Assembly: GCA_031426355.1 (NCBI GenBank)
Contig: JANPLD010000068.1
Coordinates: 62,001-126,000, forward strand
DNA: 64,000 nt
Reading direction: 5' to 3'
From: JANPLD01 sp031426355
GTDB taxonomy: Bacteria; Pseudomonadota; Alphaproteobacteria; Rickettsiales; UBA8987
Under the pieces are notes generated by a model. The model saw only the letters and a list, made by a program, of their open reading frames with translations, searched no databases and was not told where the DNA came from. The position numbers and the translations under genes are program-made. Shown piece by piece: positions 42,668 to 52,062 of this stretch; position 1 is the stretch's first letter, and every line of letters starts with the position of its first letter.

Positions 42668-43633
42668 ATGAAATATATCATCACAGGCGCGGCGGGATTC
42701 ATAGGTTTTCACCTTGCGAAAAAACTTCTATCTGAGGGTAATGAGGTAGTTGGTATTGATAATCTTAATGATTATTATTCAGTAAAATTAAAAGAAGACA
42801 GACTTAAAATTCTCGAAAATAAAAATTTTACTTTCTACAAAGCCGATATTTCTGATTCCAAAGCTATAGATGATATATTTAAAAAACATTCTGATGCAAA
42901 TTACCTTATTCACTTAGCAGCGCAAGCAGGTGTGAGGTATAGCTTAGAAAACCCAATCGCTTATGCTAACAGCAATATGCTTGGGCAGGTGGTAATTTTT
43001 GATGCTGCATTCAGGAATCTGAAAAACATACCTCAGATAGTTTATGCTTCATCAAGTTCAGTTTACGGGCATCAGGAAAAAACACCATTCAGTGAGCAGG
43101 ACAGAGTTGATAAACCAGTTTCACTTTACGCGGCAACTAAAAAATCATGTGAGTTAATTGCAGAAAGTTTCGCGGCAACCCATAATCTGAATTCTACAGG
43201 CTTGCGCTTCTTTACTGTTTACGGAGAATATGGACGCCCTGACATGGCTTATTTCAGCTTCAGCGATAATATACTTTCGGGTAAGCCGATAAAATTATTC
43301 AATGACGGTAACCTCCGCCGGGATTTTACTTATGTTGATGATATTATTTCCGGGATAATTTCTGTTACTCACAGAACAAAAAAATCTAAACATGAAGTGT
43401 TCAATCTTGGAAATAACAAGCCGGTGGAGCTTAAATATTTTGTAGAAGTTCTCGAAAATGCCTTAGGCAAAAAAGCAGTTATTGAATATCTGCCGATGCA
43501 AAAAGGTGATGTTTACCAAACCTATGCGGATATCTCGCTTGCTGAAAAAGAATTCGGATTCAAACCGAAAACTTCGATTGAAGAAGGGCTCGGGAAATTC
43601 GTGAAATGGTATAAAGAGTATTTTAAGCGTTAA
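42668..43633 (+). CDS. NAD-dependent sugar epimerase, UDP-glucuronate 4-epimerase-like
   Basis: I take the start at 42668, giving 321 residues and the canonical beginning KYIITGAAGFIGFHLAKKLL; an ATG 45 bases earlier would add an unrelated leader that overlaps an intergenic repeat. The Rossmann G-x-x-G-x-x-G motif is intact and the catalytic Tyr-x-x-x-Lys is in SLYAATKKSCE. NLNDYYSVKLKEDRL is characteristic of UDP-glucuronate 4-epimerases (and related GalE-like enzymes), which make UDP-galacturonate for surface polysaccharide. Its substrate could derive from GalU product via a dehydrogenase not seen here. It is convergent with nhaA, with overlapping 3' ends. Confidence 0.88.
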   Translation: MKYIITGAAGFIGFHLAKKLLSEGNEVVGIDNLNDYYSVKLKEDRLKILENKNFTFYKADISDSKAIDDIFKKHSDANYLIHLAAQAGVRYSLENPIAYANSNMLGQVVIFDAAFRNLKNIPQIVYASSSSVYGHQEKTPFSEQDRVDKPVSLYAATKKSCELIAESFAATHNLNSTGLRFFTVYGEYGRPDMAYFSFSDNILSGKPIKLFNDGNLRRDFTYVDDIISGIISVTHRTKKSKHEVFNLGNNKPVELKYFVEVLENALGKKAVIEYLPMQKGDVYQTYADISLAEKEFGFKPKTSIEEGLGKFVKWYKEYFKR

Positions 43634-44762
43634 GGGTTTTAGCTCTTACTGCTAATTTTAAAATTACTGCTCCCCAGAGACCGGAAAGAACTGAACCGGC
43701 GATAACGCCAATTTTTACTTCTTCCTGCAAGGTTGAGCTTGTAAACGCAAGCATGCCTATAAATAAACTCATAGTGAAACCAACGCCTGCTATTACCGCA
43801 ACACCATAAATATCTAACCAGCTGGTGCTAGCTGGTTTTGGAGCTATTTTCAGTTTTACCGCTGCTAACGTAAATAGTAATATTCCGATTTGCTTTCCGA
43901 AAAATAAACCAAGTGTAATTCCAATAGTTAAAGGGCTGAACATTTCATCCATTGTTAAACCACCGAAACTTACCCCGGCGCTTACCAATGCAAAAAGTGG
44001 CAATATAAAAAAAGCGACATAGGGATGGAATTTTTTTATTAGTGAATCAAGGGTTTTACCTGAGGGTACGAAAAAACCTAATATCACTCCAGCGACAGTT
44101 GTATGTATTCCGGAATAATGAAAACTTCCCCATAATATTATGGCGAGTAAAATATGACCTGCGTTAAAAATTTTTTTCTTATGGAGGAAATATAAAACCC
44201 CGACAGTTAAACCTGCAATAAAAAATGGCAGTGGCTGCACACCGCTACTGTAAAAAAATGCGATGATTATTATAGCGGCGATATCATCATAGATCGCTAT
44301 CGCAAGCAGAAATATTTTTGCTGACTGCGGAACTGATTTGCCAACTATAGTTAACACACATAATGCAAACGCTATATCTGTTGCAGTTGGAATGGCCCAG
44401 CCACGGCTATTTTCAGGAGATACGTGGTTTATAATAAGAAATATAATTGCAGGCGTTATTATTCCACCAAAAGCAGCAATAAGCGGTAATATCTTCTGGC
44501 CTTTTTTTGATAAATGACCATCTACCATTTCTTTTTTTAGCTCCATACCAACCACAAAAAAGAAGATCACCATGAGGATATCTTTTACAAAATCCTGTAG
44601 CGAAAATTCAAACTGGCTGAATGAGATATGATAAGAAATTGCAGCTTTATAAAAATCAGATAGAGGAGAATTTGCGAGCAACATTGCTATTGCTGCAAAT
44701 ACTATCATTACAATTCCACCTGCTGATTCGGTCTGGATGAATTTTTTTAAAAATATTCTCAT
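43623..44762 (-). CDS. nhaA: Na+/H+ antiporter NhaA
   Basis: A polytopic protein of 379 residues if started at ATG 44762. This start is chosen because RIFLKKFIQTESAGGIVMI aligns with the normal NhaA N-terminus. An upstream ATG at 44861 would add 33 residues and overlap the divergent rlmH gene. Family motifs include VGMELKKEMVDG, ATDIAFALCVLTIVG with the conserved Thr-Asp and AIYDDIAAIIIIAFFY with the two adjacent ion-binding aspartates. It exchanges internal Na+ for external H+ and controls pH and sodium. It is convergent with the epimerase gene. Confidence 0.93.
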   Translation of the reverse strand: MRIFLKKFIQTESAGGIVMIVFAAIAMLLANSPLSDFYKAAISYHISFSQFEFSLQDFVKDILMVIFFFVVGMELKKEMVDGHLSKKGQKILPLIAAFGGIITPAIIFLIINHVSPENSRGWAIPTATDIAFALCVLTIVGKSVPQSAKIFLLAIAIYDDIAAIIIIAFFYSSGVQPLPFFIAGLTVGVLYFLHKKKIFNAGHILLAIILWGSFHYSGIHTTVAGVILGFFVPSGKTLDSLIKKFHPYVAFFILPLFALVSAGVSFGGLTMDEMFSPLTIGITLGLFFGKQIGILLFTLAAVKLKIAPKPASTSWLDIYGVAVIAGVGFTMSLFIGMLAFTSSTLQEEVKIGVIAGSVLSGLWGAVILKLAVRAKTLNA

Positions 44763-44837
44763 TTGTATATTTCTGGTAAAACCTGTTTGTGCATTTATAG
44801 TGTTTATAGCATTCAATAAAATTAAACCAGCGAAGCT

Positions 44838-45263
44838 GTGAAAGTTAAAATCTATTATCATTCGTTAGATAAAAAAGAAGTGGTAAATGAACTGATAGAA
44901 GTTTACCTGAAACGCTGTCCATGGAAATTCGAGTTTGAGAATTATCAGGGGAAGAAATACCAGAACGCCATAATTGAGGAAGTTAAAGGCAAATATTTCA
45001 CTATTGCACTGACTGAGAATGGTAAAGAATATACCAGTGAAGCATTCACAAAATATATGCAAGGGCTTTCAGCAAATCATGGCAGCAGGATAGCATTTGT
45101 TTTGGGACCCGCAGAGGGCTTTGATAAAAATGACATCCTTAAGGCCAATGCAACACTTTCGCTAGGAAAAATGACATATCCGCATAATTTGGCTCGGTTA
45201 TTGCTTGTTGAACAAATGTACCGTAGCTGGACTATTTTAGAGAATAAGCCCTATCACAAATAG
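44838..45263 (+). CDS. rlmH: 23S rRNA (pseudouridine1915-N3)-methyltransferase RlmH
   Basis: A 141-residue SPOUT-type methyltransferase, normal RlmH length. The C-terminal half has the AdoMet-binding knot: RIAFVLGPAEGFDK and TLSLGKMTYPHNLARLLLVE, then QMYRSWTILENKPYHK, the near-invariant RlmH end. It modifies helix 69 of 23S rRNA after subunit joining. The gene is divergent from nhaA. A perfect 11-bp inverted repeat lies just downstream. Confidence 0.95.
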   Translation: MKVKIYYHSLDKKEVVNELIEVYLKRCPWKFEFENYQGKKYQNAIIEEVKGKYFTIALTENGKEYTSEAFTKYMQGLSANHGSRIAFVLGPAEGFDKNDILKANATLSLGKMTYPHNLARLLLVEQMYRSWTILENKPYHK

Positions 45264-45328
45264 GTTTTGATTGATAGCAGGCCAATGATAGAGAATAATC
45301 CAGCTAAGGTAAGGGCGTAATAGCCTGA

Positions 45329-45358
45329 TTAAGGCCAGGCTTAACAACCTGGCCTTAA
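45329..45358. repeat. Perfect 11-bp inverted repeat between rlmH and flgB
   Basis: TTAAGGCCAGG (45329-45339) and CCTGGCCTTAA (45348-45358) are exact complements around an 8-base loop. The stem is GC-rich but no T run follows in either direction. It may terminate rlmH transcription in a T-independent way, or act as an operator or mRNA structure before the flagellar operon, which begins 22 bases later. Confidence 0.5.
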
Positions 45359-45379
45359 GATATAATCCCAAGTCATTTT

Positions 45380-45769
45380 ATGGACTTAAGTAAAATTACA
45401 TCCTTTGCGCTTCTTGAAGAGAAGATGAAATATAATGCCGACAGGCAGCAGGTTATCGCTGAGAATTTCGCTAATGTGGATACGCCGGGATATAAGAGGA
45501 AAGATATTGAGAAGCCTGATTTTGCTAATATTTTTAATGAAAAGCTTTCAGCACTTACTCCGGCGCAGACAAATTCGAAGCATATTGGCGCGGTTGATGA
45601 TGATTCGATAAATGGCAGAAAGGTCATAACTTCCGAAGATAAAGTTCAACTTGATATGGAAGCGTTGGAAATGATGCAGAACAGCACATCTTATTCAGAG
45701 GCTAACGCAACTTATAAAAAGATGCTTTCCCTTGTAAGGGTTGCAATAGAAGGAAGCGGAGCGAGATAA
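45380..45769 (+). CDS. flgB: Flagellar basal-body rod protein FlgB
   Basis: A 129-residue rod protein. The N-terminal region has NADRQQVIAENFANVDTPGYKR, the rod/hook-protein signature, and the C-terminus has LDMEALEMMQNSTSYSEAN followed by a helix ending LVRVAIEG. FlgB forms the proximal rod with FlgC, FlgF and FliE. It overlaps flgC by one base (TAATG), giving tight coupling. Only three flagellar genes occur here; the rest of the set must lie elsewhere if it exists. Confidence 0.94.
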   Translation: MDLSKITSFALLEEKMKYNADRQQVIAENFANVDTPGYKRKDIEKPDFANIFNEKLSALTPAQTNSKHIGAVDDDSINGRKVITSEDKVQLDMEALEMMQNSTSYSEANATYKKMLSLVRVAIEGSGAR

Positions 45770-46239
45770 TGAAAGAACTTGTTTACATATTTTTATTTAT
45801 AATTTGCGTGCCTTCGGTTTCAGAGGCGGCGGGCGGTCTTAAAAAAGCCCTGACAAGTTCGGCCTCTGCAATGAAAGCGCAGTCTGAAAGGATACGTGTC
45901 ATCACTGAGAATATCGCCAACTCTGATACAACAGGTCTTACTGAAACTGAGGAGCCTTATAGAAGGAAGACCGTATATTTTGAGAATGTCAAAGATGATG
46001 AGACCGGCGCAAATGTAGTAAAAGTAAAAAAGATTGCCCGAGATGATAGTGAGTTCAAACTTATTTACCGCCCTGATCACCCTGCGGCTAACGCAGATGG
46101 GTATGTTCGCTTCCCAAATGTTGACAGGAACCTTGAAAACATTGATATTCGTGAAGCGCAAAGAAGTTACGAAGCTAATGTTACAGCAATTGAAGTAACT
46201 AAACAGATGATGGAAAGATCACTAGATTTAATGAGATAA
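45769..46239 (+). CDS. flgC: Flagellar basal-body rod protein FlgC with N-terminal signal-like extension
   Basis: A 156-residue protein. The FlgC body is clear: SASAMKAQSERIRVITENIANSDTTG and a C-terminal helix of IDIREAQRSYEANVTAIEVT type. Before it come about 20 residues, starting MKELVYIFLFIICVPSVSEA, that look like a Sec signal peptide with an Ala-x-Ala-like end. Rod proteins are normally exported without one through the flagellar type III apparatus. The start cannot be moved later without losing conserved sequence, and it overlaps the flgB stop by one base. The extension therefore appears real. Confidence 0.92.
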   Translation: MKELVYIFLFIICVPSVSEAAGGLKKALTSSASAMKAQSERIRVITENIANSDTTGLTETEEPYRRKTVYFENVKDDETGANVVKVKKIARDDSEFKLIYRPDHPAANADGYVRFPNVDRNLENIDIREAQRSYEANVTAIEVTKQMMERSLDLMR

Positions 46240-46566
46240 ATGACAAAAAGAAAAGTTATGACCAGTTTAAATATGTTAGATGCAGTTTCTGCCTATAATA
46301 AAACTTCCTCTCTTGACGGGAAAGGTTTTGGCGTATCACAGGCACCTTCCAGCGATTTTACCTCTCTGGTGGAAAAAGCACTTAGTGATACTAAAGATAA
46401 GTTAGATATTGCGGAAACCTCAACAGCTGGCTCAGTAAAAGGTGATATCAGCCTTGAAGACCTTGCAATAGCAGTTGCCAATGCGGAAGTAAGCCTCAAG
46501 ACCTTAGTTTCCATTCGTGATAAACTTGTCAGCGCATTGCAGGATATTCTAAGGATGCCTATTTAG
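46240..46566 (+). CDS. fliE: Flagellar hook-basal body complex protein FliE
   Basis: A 108-residue protein with the FliE pattern: DFTSLVEKALSDTKDKLDIAE in the middle and the C-terminal ISLEDLAIAVANAEVSLKTLVSIRDKLVSALQDILRMPI-type region, of which LVSALQDILRMPI is the conserved end. FliE joins the MS ring to the rod. It starts directly after the flgC stop. An in-frame ATG seven codons downstream could be the true start. Together with flgB-flgC it forms the standard flgB-flgC-fliE trio. Confidence 0.93.
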   Translation: MTKRKVMTSLNMLDAVSAYNKTSSLDGKGFGVSQAPSSDFTSLVEKALSDTKDKLDIAETSTAGSVKGDISLEDLAIAVANAEVSLKTLVSIRDKLVSALQDILRMPI

Positions 46567-46603
46567 GTTGATGGTTGATAGTTCATAGTTTATTGAAAAT
46601 ATC

Positions 46604-47602
46604 ATGACTATCAGAAAATACAAAATCGGCACAAGGAAAAGTAAACTTGCACTCGCGCAGACTGAAGAAGTTATTGCGGAGATAAAAAAGTCGATCCCTG
46701 ATTTTGTATATGAGATAGTTTCCATAAATACTAAAGGTGATCAGGTTCATCACAAGCCTTTGCGTGAATTATTTGAAGGTGGTAAAAGCGCTTTTACCAG
46801 TGAATTACAGCAGGCATTGAAAGAAAAGGAAATTGATATTGCTGTGCATTCCATGAAAGATGTTGCAGGTAATGTCAGAGAAGAAACCCTTACTTTTGGG
46901 GCGTTCCTTAAAAGAAGGTCAGCCAGCGATGTTTTTATCAGCCGGAATTTTATACAGAATATAGAATCATTACCGCAGGGTTTTATAGTTGGTACAGTTT
47001 CTCTCCGCCGCAAAGCAGCTTTGCTTAAACTGAATAATAAAGTGAAGGTAAGGAATCTGCGTGGAAGCATCCAGACGAGAATTGCAAAACTTCGCCATGA
47101 ATTTATTTGGGATGATCACCCACCCATTCTATATGACGGAATAGTAATGGCAGAGGCGGCACTTGAACGTAGTGATAAAAACCTGACGAAAGATTTATAC
47201 ATCCTAAAAATATCCGAGAGCAAAATGGTTCCCGCGGCGTGCCAAGGAACTATAGGTGTTGAGTGCAGGAAAGATGATCATGAAACTTACAGGTTATTAA
47301 GAAAAATAAACCACGTGGAAACAGAGGAAGTAAGTTTATCTGAAAGGGATTTTTTATATATGATCGGCGGAAATTGCCATACTTCAGTTGGCGTTTATTG
47401 TTATGAGAAAGATAAAGGTTTTGAAATGAGCGCAGAAATATCTGATGAAAAAGGTAAAATAATTCTTGATGAAATATTGCAATGCGAAATGCCTGATATA
47501 TCCAGCCTTCCAAAAAAACTTGCTGCTAAAATAATAGAAAAAGCTCAAGATAAGCTTGGTGAAAATTATAAAGAGATATTAAATATAGAACCAAGAATAT
47601 AA
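46604..47602 (+). CDS. hemC: Hydroxymethylbilane synthase HemC
   Basis: A 332-residue porphobilinogen deaminase. Conserved parts are KIGTRKSKLALAQTEEV, AVHSMKDVAGNVREE, VGTVSLRRKAALL and RNLRGSIQTRIAKL, with the dipyrromethane cofactor cysteine in GGNCHTSVG. It polymerises four porphobilinogen units into hydroxymethylbilane for HemD (encoded at about 4 kb). It is downstream of fliE by 37 bases that contain short GTTGAT-type words. It is convergent with rpmJ. Confidence 0.95.
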   Translation: MTIRKYKIGTRKSKLALAQTEEVIAEIKKSIPDFVYEIVSINTKGDQVHHKPLRELFEGGKSAFTSELQQALKEKEIDIAVHSMKDVAGNVREETLTFGAFLKRRSASDVFISRNFIQNIESLPQGFIVGTVSLRRKAALLKLNNKVKVRNLRGSIQTRIAKLRHEFIWDDHPPILYDGIVMAEAALERSDKNLTKDLYILKISESKMVPAACQGTIGVECRKDDHETYRLLRKINHVETEEVSLSERDFLYMIGGNCHTSVGVYCYEKDKGFEMSAEISDEKGKIILDEILQCEMPDISSLPKKLAAKIIEKAQDKLGENYKEILNIEPRI

Positions 47603-47623
47603 AACCGGACTGAGAACGGAAAT

Positions 47624-47650
47624 AAAAAAGGAGCTAAAAAGCTCCCTTTA
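47624..47650 (-). terminator. Hairpin terminator after rpmJ (and facing hemC)
   Basis: GGAGCT (47630-47635) and AGCTCC (47640-47645) form a 6-bp stem around an AAAA loop; the outer bases extend it slightly. On the minus strand it is followed by six T residues, fitting termination of rpmJ. In the plus direction the run is only CCCTTT, so it would be weaker for hemC. Confidence 0.7.
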
Positions 47651-47683
47651 TAAAATCTTTAAGAAATAAAATTACGGCCCGGA

Positions 47684-47809
47684 TTAACCTTGGCGAGCTT
47701 TCATTTTAGGGTTTTTCTTATTGATAACATAAATCCTGCCTTTTCTACGAACTACTCTGCAGTTCTTATCTCTTGCTTTAGCAGATTTGAGTGAGCTTAC
47801 AACTTTCAT
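47684..47809 (-). CDS. rpmJ: 50S ribosomal protein L36
   Basis: A 41-residue protein. It starts MKVVSSLKSAKARDKNCRVV and ends with KNPKMKARQG, the conserved end of the alphaproteobacterial form. This type lacks the complete set of zinc-binding cysteines of the other L36 class; only Cys17 is present here. It is a monocistronic gene with a terminator 34 bases past the stop, convergent with hemC. Confidence 0.93.
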   Translation of the reverse strand: MKVVSSLKSAKARDKNCRVVRRKGRIYVINKKNPKMKARQG

Positions 47810-47915
47810 AACCTTGAGTTTTATTAGTTTTGAAGGGGCTTTCTATACAAAACTATCACTGTAGTCAACCAAATACCCTGCAAATTCACAATTATTTATA
47901 TGTTTCAAAAGGTTA

Positions 47916-50900
47916 TCATAATAAAACCTCTGTAATTGCCACCTCCCCCCGCCCGACTTTATCAGACATCTGGTATATTCTGGCGGTAAAGTTAGTTGCT
48001 AGAGAACCAAAGTCAGAACTCTGCATACCTTCAGTATAATTAAAACTTGGAGAGGTTATTTTCTCAGTCCTTTTTAAAGTAGAAGCATCGAAAATGTCTA
48101 TTTCATATTCTTCCTTAGTTTCAAAAACAGGGATCTCTACACTTGAAGAAAAAGAGATATTACCGCGTGATCTTCTCAGCCATTGTATATTGATGTCATC
48201 ATCCATTTCCCTTTCGGCAGAAATATGGACAGGTGAATATGGCTTTAATGAATTTCCAGAAAAGTTAATTTCTTTTGCGGTAACATCATCTGCACTTTTA
48301 CCAAAGGTTACAGCTTTTATCCAGATAGTTTGGCCGATCTGTGAAACAGGCATCTCTATCTTTAAAACATTCTCATCAAGCAGGATGAACCTGCTGCCTG
48401 CAGGATGAGTTTCACCTGCGTAATTTTCTGTACCCTGACGGCCGCGATATAAGTGGCTAAGCGTATATTTATTTAATTCTGTCTGGTTGATATTTTTAAA
48501 CTGAAAATTTTCATTTCCTATCAAAGCTAAATTTCCAAATGATTGTAGATTATCTTCTGTTAGTGATTCTAAAGTTCCACCGATCAAATTTATATTCAGC
48601 TGATTAATTTTATCAATAACAGGGGAGCTGAATTGTAACAGTTCAGTTTCAATAACTCCCATTGTTGCAGGGGAAACAATATCAGTTATTTTCTGAAAAC
48701 CTTCTGTTGCGGAAATATTGCTTACATATATTGCGCAACCATTCCAGTTAGAAGAAGTACCGCAGACAGCCAGATGCAGATATGCTTTATCTATTGAAGT
48801 TTCATTTGGCAAATGATGTGTATCAATTATCTCAAAATAAGTATCGGAGATAGGTTCCAGATTTTCACTGTTATAATCAGTCGTAAGTTCCTCATTGGCG
48901 GAAGAATAAAAATCATTTTCAAATCTTATTGCAGATATTTTTATCTTGCCTTGCTGCGTGAGTGAGGAAATTATTTTCAGCTTATAGGTCTCATCATTTT
49001 TAATGATGTTCACTATATCGCCTGCTTCAATATATAAATATTCAGATGGCAGTGAGAATTCTATCTTCTGAGTTATTGCTTCCTCTTCAAGAAGTAAAGT
49101 TTGTGCTATTTTTTCAGCATATGATCTGTTCAATAATAATGGCAGATTAATCTCAATACCGGATGAATTATTTTTATCTTCGCGCGAGATGTCAAAATTT
49201 CCGACAAGGTAATTATTATTTTCCGATATATAATTAAGGCTGAGGTTTGAAGTAATATTCAGGCTAGATGCATTTTCAAACAGCATGGTCTCATTATTCT
49301 TTTCGAAAATTAATCTGCTAAAATCTATATTTATTTCTTCAGTGTTTTCACTCTGCCTTGGGAAGAATTTCACTTTATCACTTTCAACAAAATCAAAAAA
49401 GTAACCTGATTGTAATGTTCGCAGGGCTTCTAAAGCTGTGATAGCACCCGAGAGATTATATCCGCTGACAAGTTTATTAACATTATTTATTTCTGGAGTT
49501 TCAATACCGGCTTTTTTGCAGAGGTCAGAAATTATATTCTTAAGTTCAGCTACCCCTAATTTTCCATTTATCCAATGGCCGCGGCTCCATAAATTTCCAT
49601 CACCCCAGACATTTTTCATATCAGGGTAAAATGGATAGGACCTCGCATCATAAGCCCAAATAAATTTCTGCTCCACCATTTCAGAATTCTGCCATTTTGC
49701 CAAGGTTCCCTGAAGCGCCGTTCTTTGCGCCAGAAAATCAATATATCCTTTGGATAAATATGGCAGGTTGCCATCAACTGAATCAGGATTATAAAAAACA
49801 TTTGGCTGATTGGCGCAGCCATCAACTGAAGGAAAACCAAACTCAGTGAACCATATTTTTTTACTTTGTGGTACAAACTCTGTTTGTTCTGAATCAGGAT
49901 TTGTATGAGTATTATTCCACCAATATTCAATATTTTTCCAAGCATCTTGAGGTGTTAAATCTGCTTTTACAGTGCGTTCTTCATCAGTGTAATACCAGTC
50001 ATAACCTTCACCATTTTCCCAGCCGTCTATAATTTCTTGCTTATCGTATATTCCATTCTGCTCCCTGTCAGTGAGTGGGAAATATGCATCGATACCGATG
50101 AAATCTATATTGTCTGATGCCCATAGAGGATCCATATTATACCAGCCATTTGTGGAATGGTATTCACTCCAATCCGCTGCGTAACCTATTTTGGTTTCAG
50201 ACCCCATTATTGTTTTAACTTCCTCTACAAGGGCTATCAGTTCGTCCACTGCCGAGAAACTATCATCAGCATCCTGAATTTGTGTCAGGCCTTTCATTTC
50301 TGAGCCGATGATAAATGCATCTACCTTATCTTTTACCAGATCAGCATAATGAAGAATAAAATTATTATACCCGTTGGTTTTAGTGAAAAAATATGAACTT
50401 CAGATGAATCGCAGGTTATATATCCGCGCCATGGCTTATCTATAATATCCATAAAAATCATCGGATAGAATTTTACTTTTAGTCCTCTGTTTGTTGCTTC
50501 TTCTATAAATCTTAAAATACTTTCATCACTTGGTGTGCCGCCATAAATAGGGCGTTCATCTGCGTAAGTTACCAGCGCTGCAGTGTCGCGGTTATATCCA
50601 GCAACATGCCATTCAGTGGGAAAAGTTTTCGTCTGGGTTTTATATTCTACGCGTGGCGCAACAGTGCAAACATTTGCATCAAGTGAATTGCCAAACCAGC
50701 AGCAAACCAGACTTACATATTCAATATTTGGGAAATTATTTTGTAAATTATCCAAGGCAACTAATGCATCTGCTTTACCGCTGGCATTATTCTGATTGAT
50801 AAATTTTTCTTCACCGGTCTGGTGCCAGATACCTAAAATTTCCACCCCATCTTTTTTACTATGGGTTAAAGTATCATAAACAAATTCGCCGCTTCCCGGT

Positions 50901-51622
50901 ATAATATTCACTGCGGTAACATTATTTTCTAGATTGTTTTCATCTCCTGATATTTTTAAATTGCGGATTATCTCAAAAGTGAAATTCGGTATTCTGCCCC
51001 TAAATTCAGTTAGTTCAAAATCTTCAAAAACTATATAGGCAAGGCCACGATATGCAGGGGTTTTATTTTCACCTTCATAAGATTCTATTACAGGGTCTGG
51101 AAGTTGGGTTTCATCCCCTTTATAGATACTGTAAGAAGCGCAGTAATCATTGGGATTGATCAGATTTGAATCTGCCCAGACACGGTCGACATAGTCAATT
51201 TCACCTTCGCATAATGCAATGGCGATATTTACGAAATAACGGAAATTAGTTTCGGTTTTCCTTTCTACTTTCGCGCTGCTGCCTTTACCGCCCTGATTGA
51301 CAGGTGCTCTTTCTTCGACGATCCTGACATTGGTTGACCAGACGATATTACCGGCTATCCTTGTTTTGCCGTAAATTATAGGGATCGCGTCACCATAAGA
51401 AGATTTCTGTATTGAGAAATCAGTTAGTTTTTTTCCTCGGATTATATTCTTTTCATTCTCACCGAAAAGGTTTGAATCAATTGAATTGCCGAGCCTTGTG
51501 GCTCCGGCATTAAGCCCTTCTTTAACCTGACCCTCAACAATATTACCGAATACCGGGATCTGCGAAAGACCAAATGATTCTACAAAACTATTTGATGCAC
51601 TTGTTAATACTGTTGTTGTCAT
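47916..51622 (-). pseudogene. GTA g15 homologue (host-interaction/tail tip protein), split by a frameshift
   Basis: Two frames together cover about 1,235 codons, the size of RcGTA gp15 (GTA TIM-barrel-like protein). The N-terminal part (429 codons, from 51622) runs in frame to WRGYITCDSSEVHIF and then meets a shift. The next frame, from FTKTNGYNNFILHY through GSEMKGLTQIQDADDSFSAV, continues without loss to 47916, ending with tail-protein-like beta sequence. The switch is at a T6 run on the minus strand (A6 at 50386-50391) and needs a -1 shift. No classical slippery heptamer is visible. It is either a recent disabling mutation, a sequencing error, or polymerase slippage. It is the last gene of the GTA tail-tip block. 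Confidence 0.85.
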
Positions 51623-51634
51623 AACTTCATTAAT

Positions 51635-52060
51635 TTAGTTTTTGATTCTATAAATTTTTACTATCTTTGATCTCCACACATCATTAAGGCGATGTTTCAC
51701 CGCTTTGCCAATCTGGCTGTAACAGTGAATGAGTGCTAGGTTTTCATTATTATATTTCGTGATGAAGCCAGTATGCTGAGGGAATTTTCCGAACTTCATC
51801 AGAAATATATCACCTTCTTGCATCTTATTTTTTTCAATTGAAAGAAGCGAAGCTTCCATTTTTTCCTGCAGTAAAAATGTTGAGGGGATACGGGAATATC
51901 CTGCTTCATCATTTTGCGTGAGGTCAACTTCGCAATTTTTCAGGACAGTTAGTACAAACCCTATGCAATCAACACCTATAGCAATATTCCTGCCTTGATG
52001 GACAAAGGGAACTCCGATCAGTTTTTCAGCTTCTGAGATTATTTTATTTTGTAAATCCAT
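51635..52060 (-). CDS. GTA g14 homologue, NlpC/P60-type cell-wall peptidase
   Basis: A 141-residue NlpC/P60 domain. The catalytic cysteine is in GVDCIGFVL, the histidine in QHTGFITKY, with a third polar residue in the ALIHCYSQIGK region. In GTAs and phages this tail-associated peptidase cuts peptidoglycan peptides during DNA entry. It sits two bases after g13 and 12 bases before g15, in the order g12-g13-g14-g15 found in RcGTA. The frame is intact. Confidence 0.88.
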   Translation of the reverse strand: MDLQNKIISEAEKLIGVPFVHQGRNIAIGVDCIGFVLTVLKNCEVDLTQNDEAGYSRIPSTFLLQEKMEASLLSIEKNKMQEGDIFLMKFGKFPQHTGFITKYNNENLALIHCYSQIGKAVKHRLNDVWRSKIVKIYRIKN

Positions 52061-52062
52061 AT

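Noticed and set aside
44763..44861. Upstream start for nhaA at 44861
   Set aside because: It would add 33 residues not found in the family and overlap the divergent rlmH start; the ATG at 44762 matches the usual N-terminus.
50386..50391. Programmed -1 ribosomal frameshift in g15
   Set aside because: The in-frame context is ATT TTT TCA, which does not give an X-XXY-YYZ heptamer, and I saw no obvious downstream pseudoknot. A mutation, read error or transcription slippage is simpler.
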